Assembly (NCBI GenBank): GCA_028285085.1
Contig: JANQQI010000065.1
Coordinates: 1 to 64,000 of the forward strand
DNA from: Saprospiraceae bacterium
Lineage (GTDB): Bacteria; Bacteroidota; Bacteroidia; Chitinophagales; Saprospiraceae
Direction of reading: 5' to 3'
Length of the DNA stretch: 64,000 nucleotides
The position numbers and the translations under genes were made by a program. Under the pieces are notes generated by a model. It was not told the DNA's origin. It made no database searches and saw only the letters and a list, made by a program, of their open reading frames with translations. Positions 1 to 8,215 of this stretch are shown here, in pieces. How positions within the stretch are numbered: the first letter of the stretch is position 1; each line of letters opens with the position of its first letter.

Positions 1-1166
1 ATTTTCTGGAATATCCCGAGCACGCCAACTACGTCCAGTGGTTTGCCTTTGTCTTAGGCTTCGATACCTTGGCAGCGATCCCCTTCGCAAAACTACGCTT
101 AGAAAATCGCCCCATCCGTTTCGCCTGGATTAAGACGCTCAATATCATCGTCAATATTTTCTTTCTGCTCTTCTTCCTGGAGGGCTGTCCCTGGCTGATC
201 AAGCAAGGTTGGTCGAGCCTGGAACTAGTCTATACACCGGAGGATCGAATCGCTTACGTTTTTGTGGCTAACTTTCTGGCTAGCCTGGTCGTCATGCTCA
301 TGCTTTTACCGGAATACCGTCGCATCAAGCTCAGTTTTGACCGTGCTCTGTGGCAAAAGATGATACGTTACGCGGCACCCTTGGTCATCGTCGGGCTAGC
401 CGCCGTAATCAACCAGCTCATCAATATTCCCCTGCTCAAAAACTATCTGCCTTACGATCAGCAGGAGAATCTCTTGAAGGTCGGCGAATTTGCTGCCTGC
501 ACCAAGATTGCCATCCTGATGAGTCTTTTTATTCAGGCCTTCAACTACGCGGCTGAGCCCTTTTTCTTCCGTAACGCCAGCCGCTCCGACTCTAAGAAGA
601 TCTACGCCCAGGTGGGGCAGGCTTTTGCCATCGTCGGGAGTCTGGTTTTTTTAGGGGTCATGCTGTACCTCGACTTTTTCAAAGTCATCGTCGCTGAGTC
701 CTATTGGGCAGGCTTGGTGGTTGTCCCTGTTTTACTCATTGCCTTCTTGTTTTTAGGCCTCTACTACAACTTCTCTATTTGGTATAAACTAGCCGATCGC
801 ACCATCATCGGCGCCTACATCTCGGTAGCGGGTGCCATCATTACGCTGGTGCTCAATATTACCTTAATTCCTCGCTTAGGATACATTGCTTCGGCTTGGT
901 CGGCGCTGGCTTGTTACGCCTTTATGGCACTGGCCAGCTACTGGGTGGGCCAACGCGAGTATCCTATTCCCTATCCCATAGCCCGTATCCTAAGCTACAT
1001 CGGTATAGCACTCGGGGTTTATGCATTAAGCCTAGGGATGGCTCCTTATCTAGAACAGGGCATATGGTTAAAATTGATTGCGCATACCTTTTTACTCTTC
1101 CTCTTTGTTGGAATAATTTATATTTTAGAAAAAAGAACGATTAAAGATTTACTATTTAACAAATAG
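1..1166 (+). CDS. Polysaccharide/oligosaccharide flippase (MOP superfamily), 5' partial
   Basis: The reading frame is open from base 3 to the stop at 1164-1166, so the start lies before the window and the TTG at 69 is only an internal codon. The protein is almost entirely hydrophobic, with about ten membrane-spanning stretches separated by short basic loops. The segment reading FVLGFDTLAAIPFAKLR is typical of polysaccharide biosynthesis flippases of Bacteroidota. Such proteins move lipid-linked sugar units across the inner membrane for capsule, exopolysaccharide or O-antigen assembly. The family call rests on overall pattern; the actual substrate cannot be read. The next gene begins 26 bp downstream on the same strand and could be co-transcribed. 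Confidence 0.75.
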   Translation, partial: FLEYPEHANYVQWFAFVLGFDTLAAIPFAKLRLENRPIRFAWIKTLNIIVNIFFLLFFLEGCPWLIKQGWSSLELVYTPEDRIAYVFVANFLASLVVMLMLLPEYRRIKLSFDRALWQKMIRYAAPLVIVGLAAVINQLINIPLLKNYLPYDQQENLLKVGEFAACTKIAILMSLFIQAFNYAAEPFFFRNASRSDSKKIYAQVGQAFAIVGSLVFLGVMLYLDFFKVIVAESYWAGLVVVPVLLIAFLFLGLYYNFSIWYKLADRTIIGAYISVAGAIITLVLNITLIPRLGYIASAWSALACYAFMALASYWVGQREYPIPYPIARILSYIGIALGVYALSLGMAPYLEQGIWLKLIAHTFLLFLFVGIIYILEKRTIKDLLFNK

Positions 1167-1192
1167 TATCGACCGCTTAACCTTCTCCTAAA

Positions 1193-2164
1193 ATGCGTCA
1201 GTTTCGCAAGGCTCTTTTTCATCCTGTCAGCTTATTAGCGACTTTATTTCTCACTCTTGGTTACTTTGGTTTACCCTACTTGGCTGATATGATTGGGCAG
1301 GGAACTATTTATGAAAAATACGCCGGGCAGATTGCTACAATTGTGCAACAGTACTGGGTTTATCCTTTTGGAAAATGGTTGGGTGCCAACTGGCGAATAT
1401 TGATGGTGTGGCCCTATTGGTGGCTCATTTTTAGTGTATTACTTTATTCCTGGTGGCGCTTTCGAAAAGCTTGGAAAATCGTTGGCCTTAGCCTAGTGGG
1501 GCTGCTGATTTTGCTGTACCTATTCCCTAATAGTTTGCTTTGGCTCGATAATAATCGGCCATCTGTCGCACAAGGCAGTGTTGGCAACGGCGGAATAACA
1601 AATGCCAAGCGCGTTCCATTCCGTGGCGAAAATTTTACGACCTATTCCTTTTCCTGCTACCTCCTCGGAAGAACTTTTGCACACGATAAAGTAAAAAACA
1701 CCATTCTGGACGCTTATCAAAGCTGTGAGCAGAATTGCCCGAATACGACTTTTGTTCTAGGCGAAATCGGGCATCGCCACGGCGGTCGTTTTTTGCCGCA
1801 CCGTACACATCAAAATGGGTTAAGCGTTGACTTTATGACGCCATTACTGAAAAACGGTCAAGCTCATCGATCACACCCTATTTGGAAAGGCTGGGGTTAT
1901 GGGCTAGACTTTGACAATAAGGGCAAAAAGGGAGCATTGGAAATTGATTTTTCAGCTACTGCAAAACATCTATTGGCTCTGGAGCAAGCTGCTAAAAAGC
2001 ATGGCTTACGAATCAAAAAAGTTATTTTCGATCCAGTACTCCGACCCTATTTATTGGCGGAGCCGGAAGGGAAGAAAATCAAACATTTACCTTTTACAAA
2101 AAATCGAGTGTGGGTTCGGCACGACGATCATTATCACGTCGATTTCGCGCCTATTGAAAAGTAG
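1193..2164 (+). CDS. Membrane-anchored MepA-like (M74/LAS type) murein endopeptidase
   Basis: A 323-aa protein with an N-terminal half containing about three membrane segments (roughly residues 10-30, 70-88 and 95-115) and a C-terminal peptidase-like domain. The domain carries GEIGHRHGGRF, then HQNGLSVDF with H206 and D213, and finally RHDDHYHVDF ending in H313 and H315. This H...D...HxH layout matches the zinc ligands of penicillin-insensitive murein endopeptidase (MepA, M74) and related LAS peptidases that cut peptidoglycan cross-links. Classical MepA is periplasmic and lacks the N-terminal membrane domain, so the fusion is unusual. Its last 14 bases overlap the convergent small gene at 2151-2315. 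Family membership is inferred from motifs; activity is not shown. Confidence 0.7.
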   Translation: MRQFRKALFHPVSLLATLFLTLGYFGLPYLADMIGQGTIYEKYAGQIATIVQQYWVYPFGKWLGANWRILMVWPYWWLIFSVLLYSWWRFRKAWKIVGLSLVGLLILLYLFPNSLLWLDNNRPSVAQGSVGNGGITNAKRVPFRGENFTTYSFSCYLLGRTFAHDKVKNTILDAYQSCEQNCPNTTFVLGEIGHRHGGRFLPHRTHQNGLSVDFMTPLLKNGQAHRSHPIWKGWGYGLDFDNKGKKGALEIDFSATAKHLLALEQAAKKHGLRIKKVIFDPVLRPYLLAEPEGKKIKHLPFTKNRVWVRHDDHYHVDFAPIEK

Positions 2165-2315
2165 TCACAAACCAATCGTAAATAGAAGACCAATTGCGGT
2201 ATACCAACAAGCTGACAATAATCACCCCGAAGATGAAAAACACACGGAGATTACGCTGATTCTGTTTCAACTTTTCGCGGCGGCTCTTGTAACGATGTCG
2301 ACTGGTATAAGACAT
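2151..2315 (-). CDS. Small single-pass membrane protein, 54 aa
   Basis: ATG at 2315 and stop TAG at 2153-2151 give 54 residues. The first 24 are strongly basic (MSYTSRHRYKSRREKLKQNQ), followed by one hydrophobic segment from about residue 25 to 40 and a short aromatic tail (NWSSIYDWFV). This positive-inside plus one-helix layout is what a real small inner-membrane protein looks like, and a Bacteroidota-like -7 box (TATCTTTA on the minus strand, 2340-2333) lies 17 bases upstream. It follows rsgA on the same strand and overlaps the 3' end of the convergent peptidase gene by 14 bp. No function is recognised. Confidence 0.6.
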   Translation of the reverse strand: MSYTSRHRYKSRREKLKQNQRNLRVFFIFGVIIVSLLVYRNWSSIYDWFVTTFQ

Positions 2316-2403
2316 AATTGAAATTTGTATCCTAAAGATACAAAACCGTGAGGGGGAATGTGTAAAAAGAAAGAAAAGTAGGGCAATTTTTGACTTAAAA
2401 TAT

Positions 2404-3354
2404 CTACATCCCTTTGTGACGCTCCCAATAATTTTGGTCTTCGATCTCTTCGAGAATGTTCAAGTAATTTGAGTAGCGCAATTCACTGATGTGCCCCGCC
2501 TCCAAGGCCGCTTTAACGGCACACTTCGGCTCATTACGGTGGGTGCAATCGGCGAATTTGCAATTCTCGGAAAGAATGAATAGCTCTCGGAAGTTGTGTG
2601 CCACATCCATTGGCTCTAAATGGGTAAAAGCTAAAGTTTTGATCCCTGGTGTATCGATAATTTGGCCACCGAAATCGAGGGGATGCATCTCGGCGAAGGT
2701 CGTCGTATGTTGCCCTTTACCGGAGTAGTCAGAGATATCCGAAGTCCGTAAATCTAGATGTGGTTGAATGCAATTGACTAAGGTTGACTTTCCGACACCC
2801 GATTGCCCGCCAATCAAGCTGATCTTATCCTTCAGCAATTCGCGTAATTCATCGGTACCCTCTCCCGTTGTCGACGACAGAAGCAACACTTTATAACCAA
2901 TGGCTTCATAAATGGCCTGGAGATATTGAAAGTAAAGCAGTTCGTCTTCGCCGTACAAATCAGCTTTATTGAATACAATAATCGTGGGGATATCATAAGG
3001 CTCGGTCATCACGAGAAAGCGATCAATAAAGCCTTGTTTAAGATTTGGATGGATGATCGTCGCGATGAGCACGGCCTGATCAATATTACTAGCTAGTAAA
3101 TGAACGTGGTGGCGTTTGCGTGGGGATTGGCGAATCACGTAGTTACGGCGCGGTAAAATTTTACGGATAATGCCTGTGCCTTCTTCCTCATCTTCTATTT
3201 CTACCATCACCTCATCTCCTACCGTAACCGGATTGGTGAGTTTATGCCCGTCTAGTCGAAACTTACCGGTGATCCGACAAGCGAGTTGTTGATCGGCGCC
3301 TAACTGCACTTGGTACCAGCTTCCCGTCGACTTTATTACTATTCCTTTTTCCAT
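2404..3354 (-). CDS. rsgA: Ribosome small subunit-dependent GTPase A
   Basis: A 316-aa protein with the circularly permuted GTPase order of RsgA/YjeQ. An N-terminal OB-fold (about 1-70) is followed by G4 NKAD (129-132), G1 GGQSGVGKST (182-191), G3 DTPG (234-237) and a C-terminal zinc knuckle with C265, C270, H272 and C278. RsgA is a late 30S-subunit assembly checkpoint that hydrolyses GTP when bound near the decoding site. Length and all motifs are normal. The ATG at 3354 is preferred because the OB-fold begins immediately after it. It sits 40 bp downstream of the GGGP-synthase-like gene on the same strand. Confidence 0.96.
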   Translation of the reverse strand: MEKGIVIKSTGSWYQVQLGADQQLACRITGKFRLDGHKLTNPVTVGDEVMVEIEDEEEGTGIIRKILPRRNYVIRQSPRKRHHVHLLASNIDQAVLIATIIHPNLKQGFIDRFLVMTEPYDIPTIIVFNKADLYGEDELLYFQYLQAIYEAIGYKVLLLSSTTGEGTDELRELLKDKISLIGGQSGVGKSTLVNCIQPHLDLRTSDISDYSGKGQHTTTFAEMHPLDFGGQIIDTPGIKTLAFTHLEPMDVAHNFRELFILSENCKFADCTHRNEPKCAVKAALEAGHISELRYSNYLNILEEIEDQNYWERHKGM

Positions 3355-3394
3355 CGCATCATTAACTCCGGTCCAAAACGATTAGTTCGTTTCC

Positions 3395-4168
3395 TTATTC
3401 TTTATTTGTTTCTACGAGGCTAGCCGAGTGCACTGCATCCGCCATTTCCAATAATAATTCGGGATCTTTTTCGATCGCATTCCCCACGACTATGACATCT
3501 GCCCCCGCCCGCGCATTTTCATAAGCCTTTTCGGGCGTACGAATACCTCCACCAACAATTAGCGGCACTTCAATCGCACTGCTCACGGCGTCGATCATTG
3601 AACTGCTGACGGGATTGCGCGCACCGCTACCCGCATCGAGATACATGAGTTTGAGGCCCAACATTTCACCCGCCAAGGCAGTACATAGCGCGACATCATC
3701 CTTATTGGCCGGAATCGGCTGGGTGTTGCTCATATAGCTCACCGTAGTAGGTACACCGCCATCAACAAGCATATAGCCGGTCGGTAACACCTCCAGCGGG
3801 CTCATCCGTAGGTAGGGGGCCGTAATCACATGTTTACCAATAAGTAGCTCAGCATTCCGGCCCGAGATCAAGGACAAAAATAATATGCCATCCGCTTTGT
3901 AGCTCAATTGGAAAGAATTGCCGGGAAACAGAATCATGGGGATAGAGCAAGCCTGACGAATCCCTTCTAAGCACTGGTCAAGCATATTATTGACGATAAG
4001 GCTTCCTCCAATAAAAAAGTAATCCACCCCGGCTCGGACAGCTAACTCTACCACCCGGTCGACCTGTCCCAGGCGCACCTTGTCCGGATCGATCAAAACG
4101 ACGAACTTTTTTTCGCCTTTCGCTTTGGCAGCTTGAATATCGGTATAGAGTTGCTTTGTCATCGTCAA
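3395..4168 (-). CDS. Geranylgeranylglyceryl phosphate synthase family protein
   Basis: A 257-aa TIM-barrel protein with VVLIDPDK (23-30) near the N-terminus, YLDAGSGA (177-184), VGGGIR (205-210) and VVGNAIE (227-233). These are the phosphate- and prenyl-binding signatures of the GGGPS/PcrB family, which joins a polyprenyl diphosphate to sn-glycerol-1-phosphate. Bacteroidota carry a bacterial branch of this family; the in vivo product here is not deducible. The start may be the ATG at 4168 or the second Met two codons later. It shares orientation with rsgA downstream and probably a transcript. Confidence 0.88.
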   Translation of the reverse strand: MTMTKQLYTDIQAAKAKGEKKFVVLIDPDKVRLGQVDRVVELAVRAGVDYFFIGGSLIVNNMLDQCLEGIRQACSIPMILFPGNSFQLSYKADGILFLSLISGRNAELLIGKHVITAPYLRMSPLEVLPTGYMLVDGGVPTTVSYMSNTQPIPANKDDVALCTALAGEMLGLKLMYLDAGSGARNPVSSSMIDAVSSAIEVPLIVGGGIRTPEKAYENARAGADVIVVGNAIEKDPELLLEMADAVHSASLVETNKE

Positions 4169-4366
4169 ATTTGCGGCAAGTTATGAAAAAAGGCCGGGTC
4201 CCTCCACATGGACGGTCAATAGTTTGTTCGGAGATGAATATAAAACATCGCCCATAAGTTTCTCCAAGACATCTCTTGTTGGCTCGTCCATGGGCTGATG
4301 TTCTGCTTAAGATCATGATCCTACTCTCTAAACGCTTTACCAATTCTTCAAAACAGGACTTTTCCT

Positions 4367-4374
4367 TAGCTTTG
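4367..4374 (+). promoter_or_regulatory. Bacteroidota-type -7 promoter box (TAGCTTTG)
   Basis: TAGCTTTG matches the TAnnTTTG -7 consensus of Bacteroidota sigma-A promoters exactly and lies 19 bases upstream of the ATG at 4394. No clear -33 TTTG is visible, so this is a candidate only. Confidence 0.45.
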
Positions 4375-4393
4375 TAGCCTGAAATCGTGTGTT

Positions 4394-4741
4394 ATGACAG
4401 ATCAAAACCAACAATTACAGCAGCTCGAGACCGAGCTCCAGCCTTATAAAAAGCAGTTGGCCACCGCCGCAGATAGTATCATCGAGCAAGATGTATCGGC
4501 CTATCCTATCTTCATATTGCATCGCAGTGGCATCGATGTTGGTATCCCCATTAATGCCGCCACTGCGGACGCCAAATGGCTCGTCAACGCCTCTACGCTA
4601 GAGGAGTTCGTTACCAAGCAACTGATCGAAGGCGATCGAGTGGATAATTTCAAGGAAGTGTATAAAGATGCGACGCTTTACCTCTGTCTTTTCGTAGTGG
4701 ATGGTGCTATGGCGACTTTTGTTTTTTTGCCGAGGGATTGA
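4394..4741 (+). CDS. Conserved-looking hypothetical protein, 115 aa
   Basis: The protein starts with a glutamine-rich amphipathic helix (about residues 1-30) and continues as a small mixed alpha/beta domain ending in FVVDGAMATFVFLP. There is no signal peptide or membrane segment, so it is probably cytoplasmic. Coding character is good and a candidate promoter lies just upstream. It is divergent from the GGGP-synthase-like gene and convergent with the response regulator. I do not recognise the family and assign no function. Confidence 0.65.
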   Translation: MTDQNQQLQQLETELQPYKKQLATAADSIIEQDVSAYPIFILHRSGIDVGIPINAATADAKWLVNASTLEEFVTKQLIEGDRVDNFKEVYKDATLYLCLFVVDGAMATFVFLPRD

Positions 4742-4762
4742 TTCATTTCAACTAGCTCCCCC

Positions 4763-5416
4763 TCACTCCTGATACCCTCCCTGAATCGCAAAACGCACCA
4801 ACTCCGCCGTCGTACTCGACTCGGTCTTATCACGAAGATTTTTGAGGTGGAAGTCAACCGTTTTGATGGAGATGAATAGCTGCTCGCTCATTTCCTGGCG
4901 ATTGTATTTGCCGACGATGGCGAGGATTTCCTGCTCTCTTTGTGAAAACTCTTTTTGCTGGGGCCGGGGAGCTCTGGTGCGGGACTGATTATTTTGGAGC
5001 TCCCGGAGCAAAGCCTTGGAGACATAGCTCGGGAAATAATGGCCAACTTCCATCACTTCCATGATGGCATCTTTGACGACAGAGGAGGTTTCGTCTTTCA
5101 GGAGATAGCCATTGGCGCCGTTTTGCATCATGATGGCCATCAAGCTTTCGTCGTAGTGCATGGTGAGCATGATGACTTTTTGATCGGGATACCGTTCTTT
5201 GATGACTTTCAGGGTTTTAAAGCCATCCATTTCGGGCATGGTGTAGTCTAGGAGGATGACATCCGGCCGGGTGGTTTCTAGTTGATCCAATAAGCTTCGG
5301 CCGTTATCGGCCTCGAAGATAATTTCGAGCTCCGGGAAGATGCCCAGGATAAGCCGCATGCCTTCCCGGAACAGGTTTTGGTCATCAACTAAGGCTAACT
5401 TGATTGGTGTTTCCAT
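4763..5416 (-). CDS. NarL/FixJ-type response regulator
   Basis: The receiver domain starts KLALVDDQNLFREGM and carries the phospho-acceptor in VILLDYTMPEMDG. The C-terminal third is a LuxR-type helix-turn-helix (FSQREQEILAIV ... ISIKTVDFHLKNLRDK). The open frame extends to 5431, but the Met at 5416 sits directly before the conserved receiver start and is the better choice, giving about 217 aa. Its start overlaps the end of the histidine kinase gene (5385), so the two are translationally coupled. It should be the output of the 7TM-kinase-regulator operon running from 6850 to 4763. Targets are unknown. Confidence 0.9.
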   Translation of the reverse strand: METPIKLALVDDQNLFREGMRLILGIFPELEIIFEADNGRSLLDQLETTRPDVILLDYTMPEMDGFKTLKVIKERYPDQKVIMLTMHYDESLMAIMMQNGANGYLLKDETSSVVKDAIMEVMEVGHYFPSYVSKALLRELQNNQSRTRAPRPQQKEFSQREQEILAIVGKYNRQEMSEQLFISIKTVDFHLKNLRDKTESSTTAELVRFAIQGGYQE

Positions 5417-6239
5417 GGGTATTTGTTTCAAGGAGTGGATTAAAGATGGGCATCTCTAGGGCAACTTCTACACCTCGGCCCGGCGCCGTTTCGTAAGTGA
5501 TGCTACCATGTAAAAAGGTCATACGGCTTTCCAAGTTTTTTAAACCAAAACTGGTGCGATCTTTATTGGCTTCATAACGCTGTCGGTCGAAGCCCTGTCC
5601 ATCATCTTTGTAATGGATAGATAGGAGATCTGCTGTGAAATGGAAATCGACCGTTACATGCTTGGCCTCCGAATGTTTGAGCGTGTTATTGATCAATTCT
5701 TGTAGCACTCTGAAGATGGCTTTTTCACGATCACGGTGGAAGCGTCGCTCCGTATTAAATTGGAAATCGACTTGGATCTGTTTTAGGTCCGTGAGCTTTT
5801 CGGTGAGTCGCCGCGTCGCCGCCACGATGCCCACATGCTCCAAGCTTTGTGGAAATAGATCATTAGTAATCGTTCGAATTTCGCCAATATTTTCGTTTAG
5901 GGTTTGTAAGGCTTTTTCTTTAAAGAGTTTAAACTGCTCGGAGGCCAACTGCTGACTGACATTGGACACATAAACCTTAGTCGCCGACAACAGCCCTCCA
6001 ACGCTATCGTGCAATTCCGTGGCGATGCGTTCGCGTTCTGCTTCCTGTGCCAAAACCCAAGCATTGAGCAACTCCTTTTGATAGTCCGCTTCCACTTGCT
6101 GCGTACGCAATTGCTGCTGCAAGAGCCGCCGTTGGTACACAACGAAAAAGACGATAATGAAAGTGGTGAGTAATATCATTCCTACAATTCCAAAAGTGAG
6201 TTGAAAATTTAAACTGTTGAGGTTTTCGGCCGTACCCAT
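5385..6239 (-). CDS. Sensor histidine kinase, HisKA_3/NarX-LiaS type
   Basis: From the Met at 6239 the protein is about 284 aa, with one membrane segment (about residues 12-35), a coiled linker, the dimerisation/phosphoacceptor motif ERERIATELHDSVGGLL and a HATPase domain (QELINNTLKHSEA, DDGQGFD, GLKNLESR). It has essentially no extracytoplasmic sensor. The frame is open to 6308, but that longer start would run deep into the upstream membrane gene; the 6239 start gives a 31-bp overlap with it. Sensing is therefore probably done by the separately encoded 7TM protein. Downstream it overlaps the response regulator gene. Confidence 0.88.
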   Translation of the reverse strand: MGTAENLNSLNFQLTFGIVGMILLTTFIIVFFVVYQRRLLQQQLRTQQVEADYQKELLNAWVLAQEAERERIATELHDSVGGLLSATKVYVSNVSQQLASEQFKLFKEKALQTLNENIGEIRTITNDLFPQSLEHVGIVAATRRLTEKLTDLKQIQVDFQFNTERRFHRDREKAIFRVLQELINNTLKHSEAKHVTVDFHFTADLLSIHYKDDGQGFDRQRYEANKDRTSFGLKNLESRMTFLHGSITYETAPGRGVEVALEMPIFNPLLETNTHGNTNQVSLS

Positions 6240-6850
6240 AATGCGATCGTATAAAAAATGTAGAGAAGCACTGTAAAGGCAGAATGAATACCAAAATAGG
6301 TCAGCCAAAGCTCCTCAAATGGTGTAATGTCTTTGCTGAATAAAAATATAAAAAAGCTACCAGCATTGTAAAATAAGGCACCAATACTGATCCAAAACAG
6401 GGGCATTAGTTCCAGTCGTTGGACTTGCATATCCTTCAAAGTCTTCAAGAAAAAAGTCAACGCATAGAACATAATGATAAAAGCACTAACCGAGCGATTG
6501 ACCACATTTAAAGTTTGCAACTGGTCGACCCAAATACTATTAAAAAGCGCGAAAGCGCAGAAGGCCACGAGGAGTGGATAGAATAGCTTTCGAGGGATAA
6601 CCGTGCGAAAAACGATGCTCATCATAATGAAATTGAAGATGGTATAGATGTGCAACAGGGATAGATTATTCCAATTGAACAGAGAGAATAAATAGGCTAG
6701 GCCTGCTACCCCCGTTCCACCCCATACCAAGATAGCCAAATGACGTTGTACAAGGGTCAAATGCTTGAACCTCAACAAAGCAATCAGGCTAGGTACAATC
6801 CCAGCGTAAGAGGAAATATCCGCTAGTAAGAAAGATAATTCTTCACTCAC
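6209..6850 (-). CDS. Seven-transmembrane protein, putative sensor partner of the kinase
   Basis: A 213-aa protein consisting almost entirely of about seven hydrophobic helices joined by short loops, with no enzymatic motif. Its 3' end overlaps the start of the histidine kinase gene by 31 bp, implying coupled translation and equal stoichiometry. The kinase has only one membrane helix and no sensor domain, so I infer that this protein supplies the input. The family is not recognised by name. It is unlikely to be a transporter, given its size and gene context, but that cannot be excluded. Confidence 0.65.
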   Translation of the reverse strand: MSEELSFLLADISSYAGIVPSLIALLRFKHLTLVQRHLAILVWGGTGVAGLAYLFSLFNWNNLSLLHIYTIFNFIMMSIVFRTVIPRKLFYPLLVAFCAFALFNSIWVDQLQTLNVVNRSVSAFIIMFYALTFFLKTLKDMQVQRLELMPLFWISIGALFYNAGSFFIFLFSKDITPFEELWLTYFGIHSAFTVLLYIFYTIALWVRPKTSTV

Positions 6851-6913
6851 TTTTAATGTTTTTTGGTGTTAGACATAGCTGGAGCGGTGCGGTGTACAAT
6901 CCTAAGGTTTAAT

Positions 6914-7888
6914 TTATTGATCCTTACACCCGTAAGGTGGGCAGGGCTTGGAAAATTCAAAATAAGCGGCACCATCACTGGCTCGATCGATACTCTGACT
7001 GACGTGAATATCATTGTCATCTAGATGCAGAATCATGCGCAATGGTACAAAATCATCTGTTTCCAGCAGGCCAAAATGCAAATAAAAGAAATAAGGCTTG
7101 CCGAGATTGCTTAAGCCCGCAATATAATCATTGATATCTCTGGTATCCGCAGCATCGAAAGTGTAGTACCGGATACGGTCATTCGGGTCACTAATATGCT
7201 GATTGACGTATAGATTCTTAGCGATATCCGCTGATGGGACTACATCCCAATTGATGATGAGATCTCTGGCACAATGAGCTGAGATTCGTATATCCTTTTG
7301 ACCACTTTCTAACTCTGGCGGACAACCCGTCGAACTCTGATCCTGCCAGGCGTACAAGTCATTAAAAACAGGTAAAAAAGTGGATGCAAAAGACCGTAGC
7401 GGAAAGAAAGTGTTCACTTGATTGGGATCAAGAACCAATTCTAAAAGTGGGGCAATGCCTGTTTTTCCAGAAACCGCATTGGCGTTTGAAGCATCTTGAA
7501 ACGCCATATGAATACGAATCTCCACTGTGTCATTACCAGCACTAATAGCCTCTTGGAGCTCCTGAGCAAAAATGGTTCTTTGCGCCGCATCCAGTTCAAA
7601 AGAAAAGACTTTGAAGGCAATGTTAGTTCGATTGGCAAAATAGAAATTGCTGCTCAGATCTGGTAAAGGTGTGTTGTGAAAACGATCGATCATCATTTGG
7701 GCGACGCCAGCCGGGATCGTATCCGCTAAAAAGGTGGTTTTCGATGATACCTCCTGCTCAGAGGTAGTATTTTCTTCTGCATCGGTTGTTTGCTGAGTAT
7801 TCTCACAGCTCGTCAAAATCAAGACGAACAGCAAGACAAGAGAAAGACTAAAAATTGGAAAATGTTTTTGTTGGACAATGAGAGTCAT
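6914..7888 (-). CDS. Hypothetical lipoprotein
   Basis: The Met at 7888 is followed by a basic/hydrophobic signal ending in the lipobox LILTSC, so the mature protein would start at Cys and be lipid-anchored. The open frame extends 11 codons further to 7921, but the shorter start gives a normal signal peptide. The roughly 300-aa mature part is acidic after the Cys and mixed alpha/beta, ending near CPPYGCKDQ with two close cysteines. No catalytic motif is recognised. It lies upstream of the 7TM-kinase-regulator operon on the same strand, 63 bp away, and may share its regulation. Confidence 0.6.
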   Translation of the reverse strand: MTLIVQQKHFPIFSLSLVLLFVLILTSCENTQQTTDAEENTTSEQEVSSKTTFLADTIPAGVAQMMIDRFHNTPLPDLSSNFYFANRTNIAFKVFSFELDAAQRTIFAQELQEAISAGNDTVEIRIHMAFQDASNANAVSGKTGIAPLLELVLDPNQVNTFFPLRSFASTFLPVFNDLYAWQDQSSTGCPPELESGQKDIRISAHCARDLIINWDVVPSADIAKNLYVNQHISDPNDRIRYYTFDAADTRDINDYIAGLSNLGKPYFFYLHFGLLETDDFVPLRMILHLDDNDIHVSQSIDRASDGAAYFEFSKPCPPYGCKDQ

Positions 7889-7971
7889 GATGTTTAGAGT
7901 TTTGAGAAATAATGTTCTCAAATTAGTTATTGTCCATTGAATTCAAAAGCTGGTTTTGACTTTTTAGGAAG

Positions 7972-8039
7972 ACCTCTAGGAGCGCTTAGAGGTTTTATCA
8001 AAACTCACCTAGGAGAAGTACTAGTTATTTCTGAACTAG
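7972..8039 (+). other. Two hairpins in the untranslated region before the secreted-protein gene
   Basis: ACCTCTA (7972-7978) pairs with TAGAGGT (7987-7993), and CTAGTT (8021-8026) pairs with AACTAG (8034-8039). They lie in the roughly 290-bp gap between the divergent lipoprotein and the secreted-protein gene at 8216. No convincing gene is seen in this gap. They could be a structured leader or chance. Confidence 0.3.
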
Positions 8040-8158
8040 GGTTCCATTCTTTGTCAATGCTCTCTTCGCTCTACAACTTTACGGTCGTATTCAGCAGATC
8101 ACGTGATAATCATCGTAACTACCCGGGAGACCTTACGACATCATCTATTTGCTAAAAG

Positions 8159-8194
8159 GAGTATGCCGAAAATCCTAACCTCAATAGAGTAGGC
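8159..8194 (+). promoter_or_regulatory. GAGTANGC direct-repeat element, first gene
   Basis: GAGTATGC (8159-8166) and GAGTAGGC (8187-8194) are direct repeats 28 bases apart, ending 21 bases before the ATG at 8216. The stretch between them begins CGAAAATC, as in the matching element before the next gene (8985-9036). The shared arrangement suggests an operator or leader common to both genes. Confidence 0.5.
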
Positions 8195-8215
8195 TTAATT
8201 ACTAACCTCAAACTT

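Noticed and set aside
1911-2321. 136-codon plus-strand frame at the end of the peptidase gene
   Set aside because: It overlaps the catalytic end of the peptidase in another frame and the opposite-strand small gene; it is a shadow.
7937-8155. 72-codon plus-strand frame before the secreted protein
   Set aside because: No domain, signal peptide or ribosome site; it covers two hairpins of a likely untranslated region.
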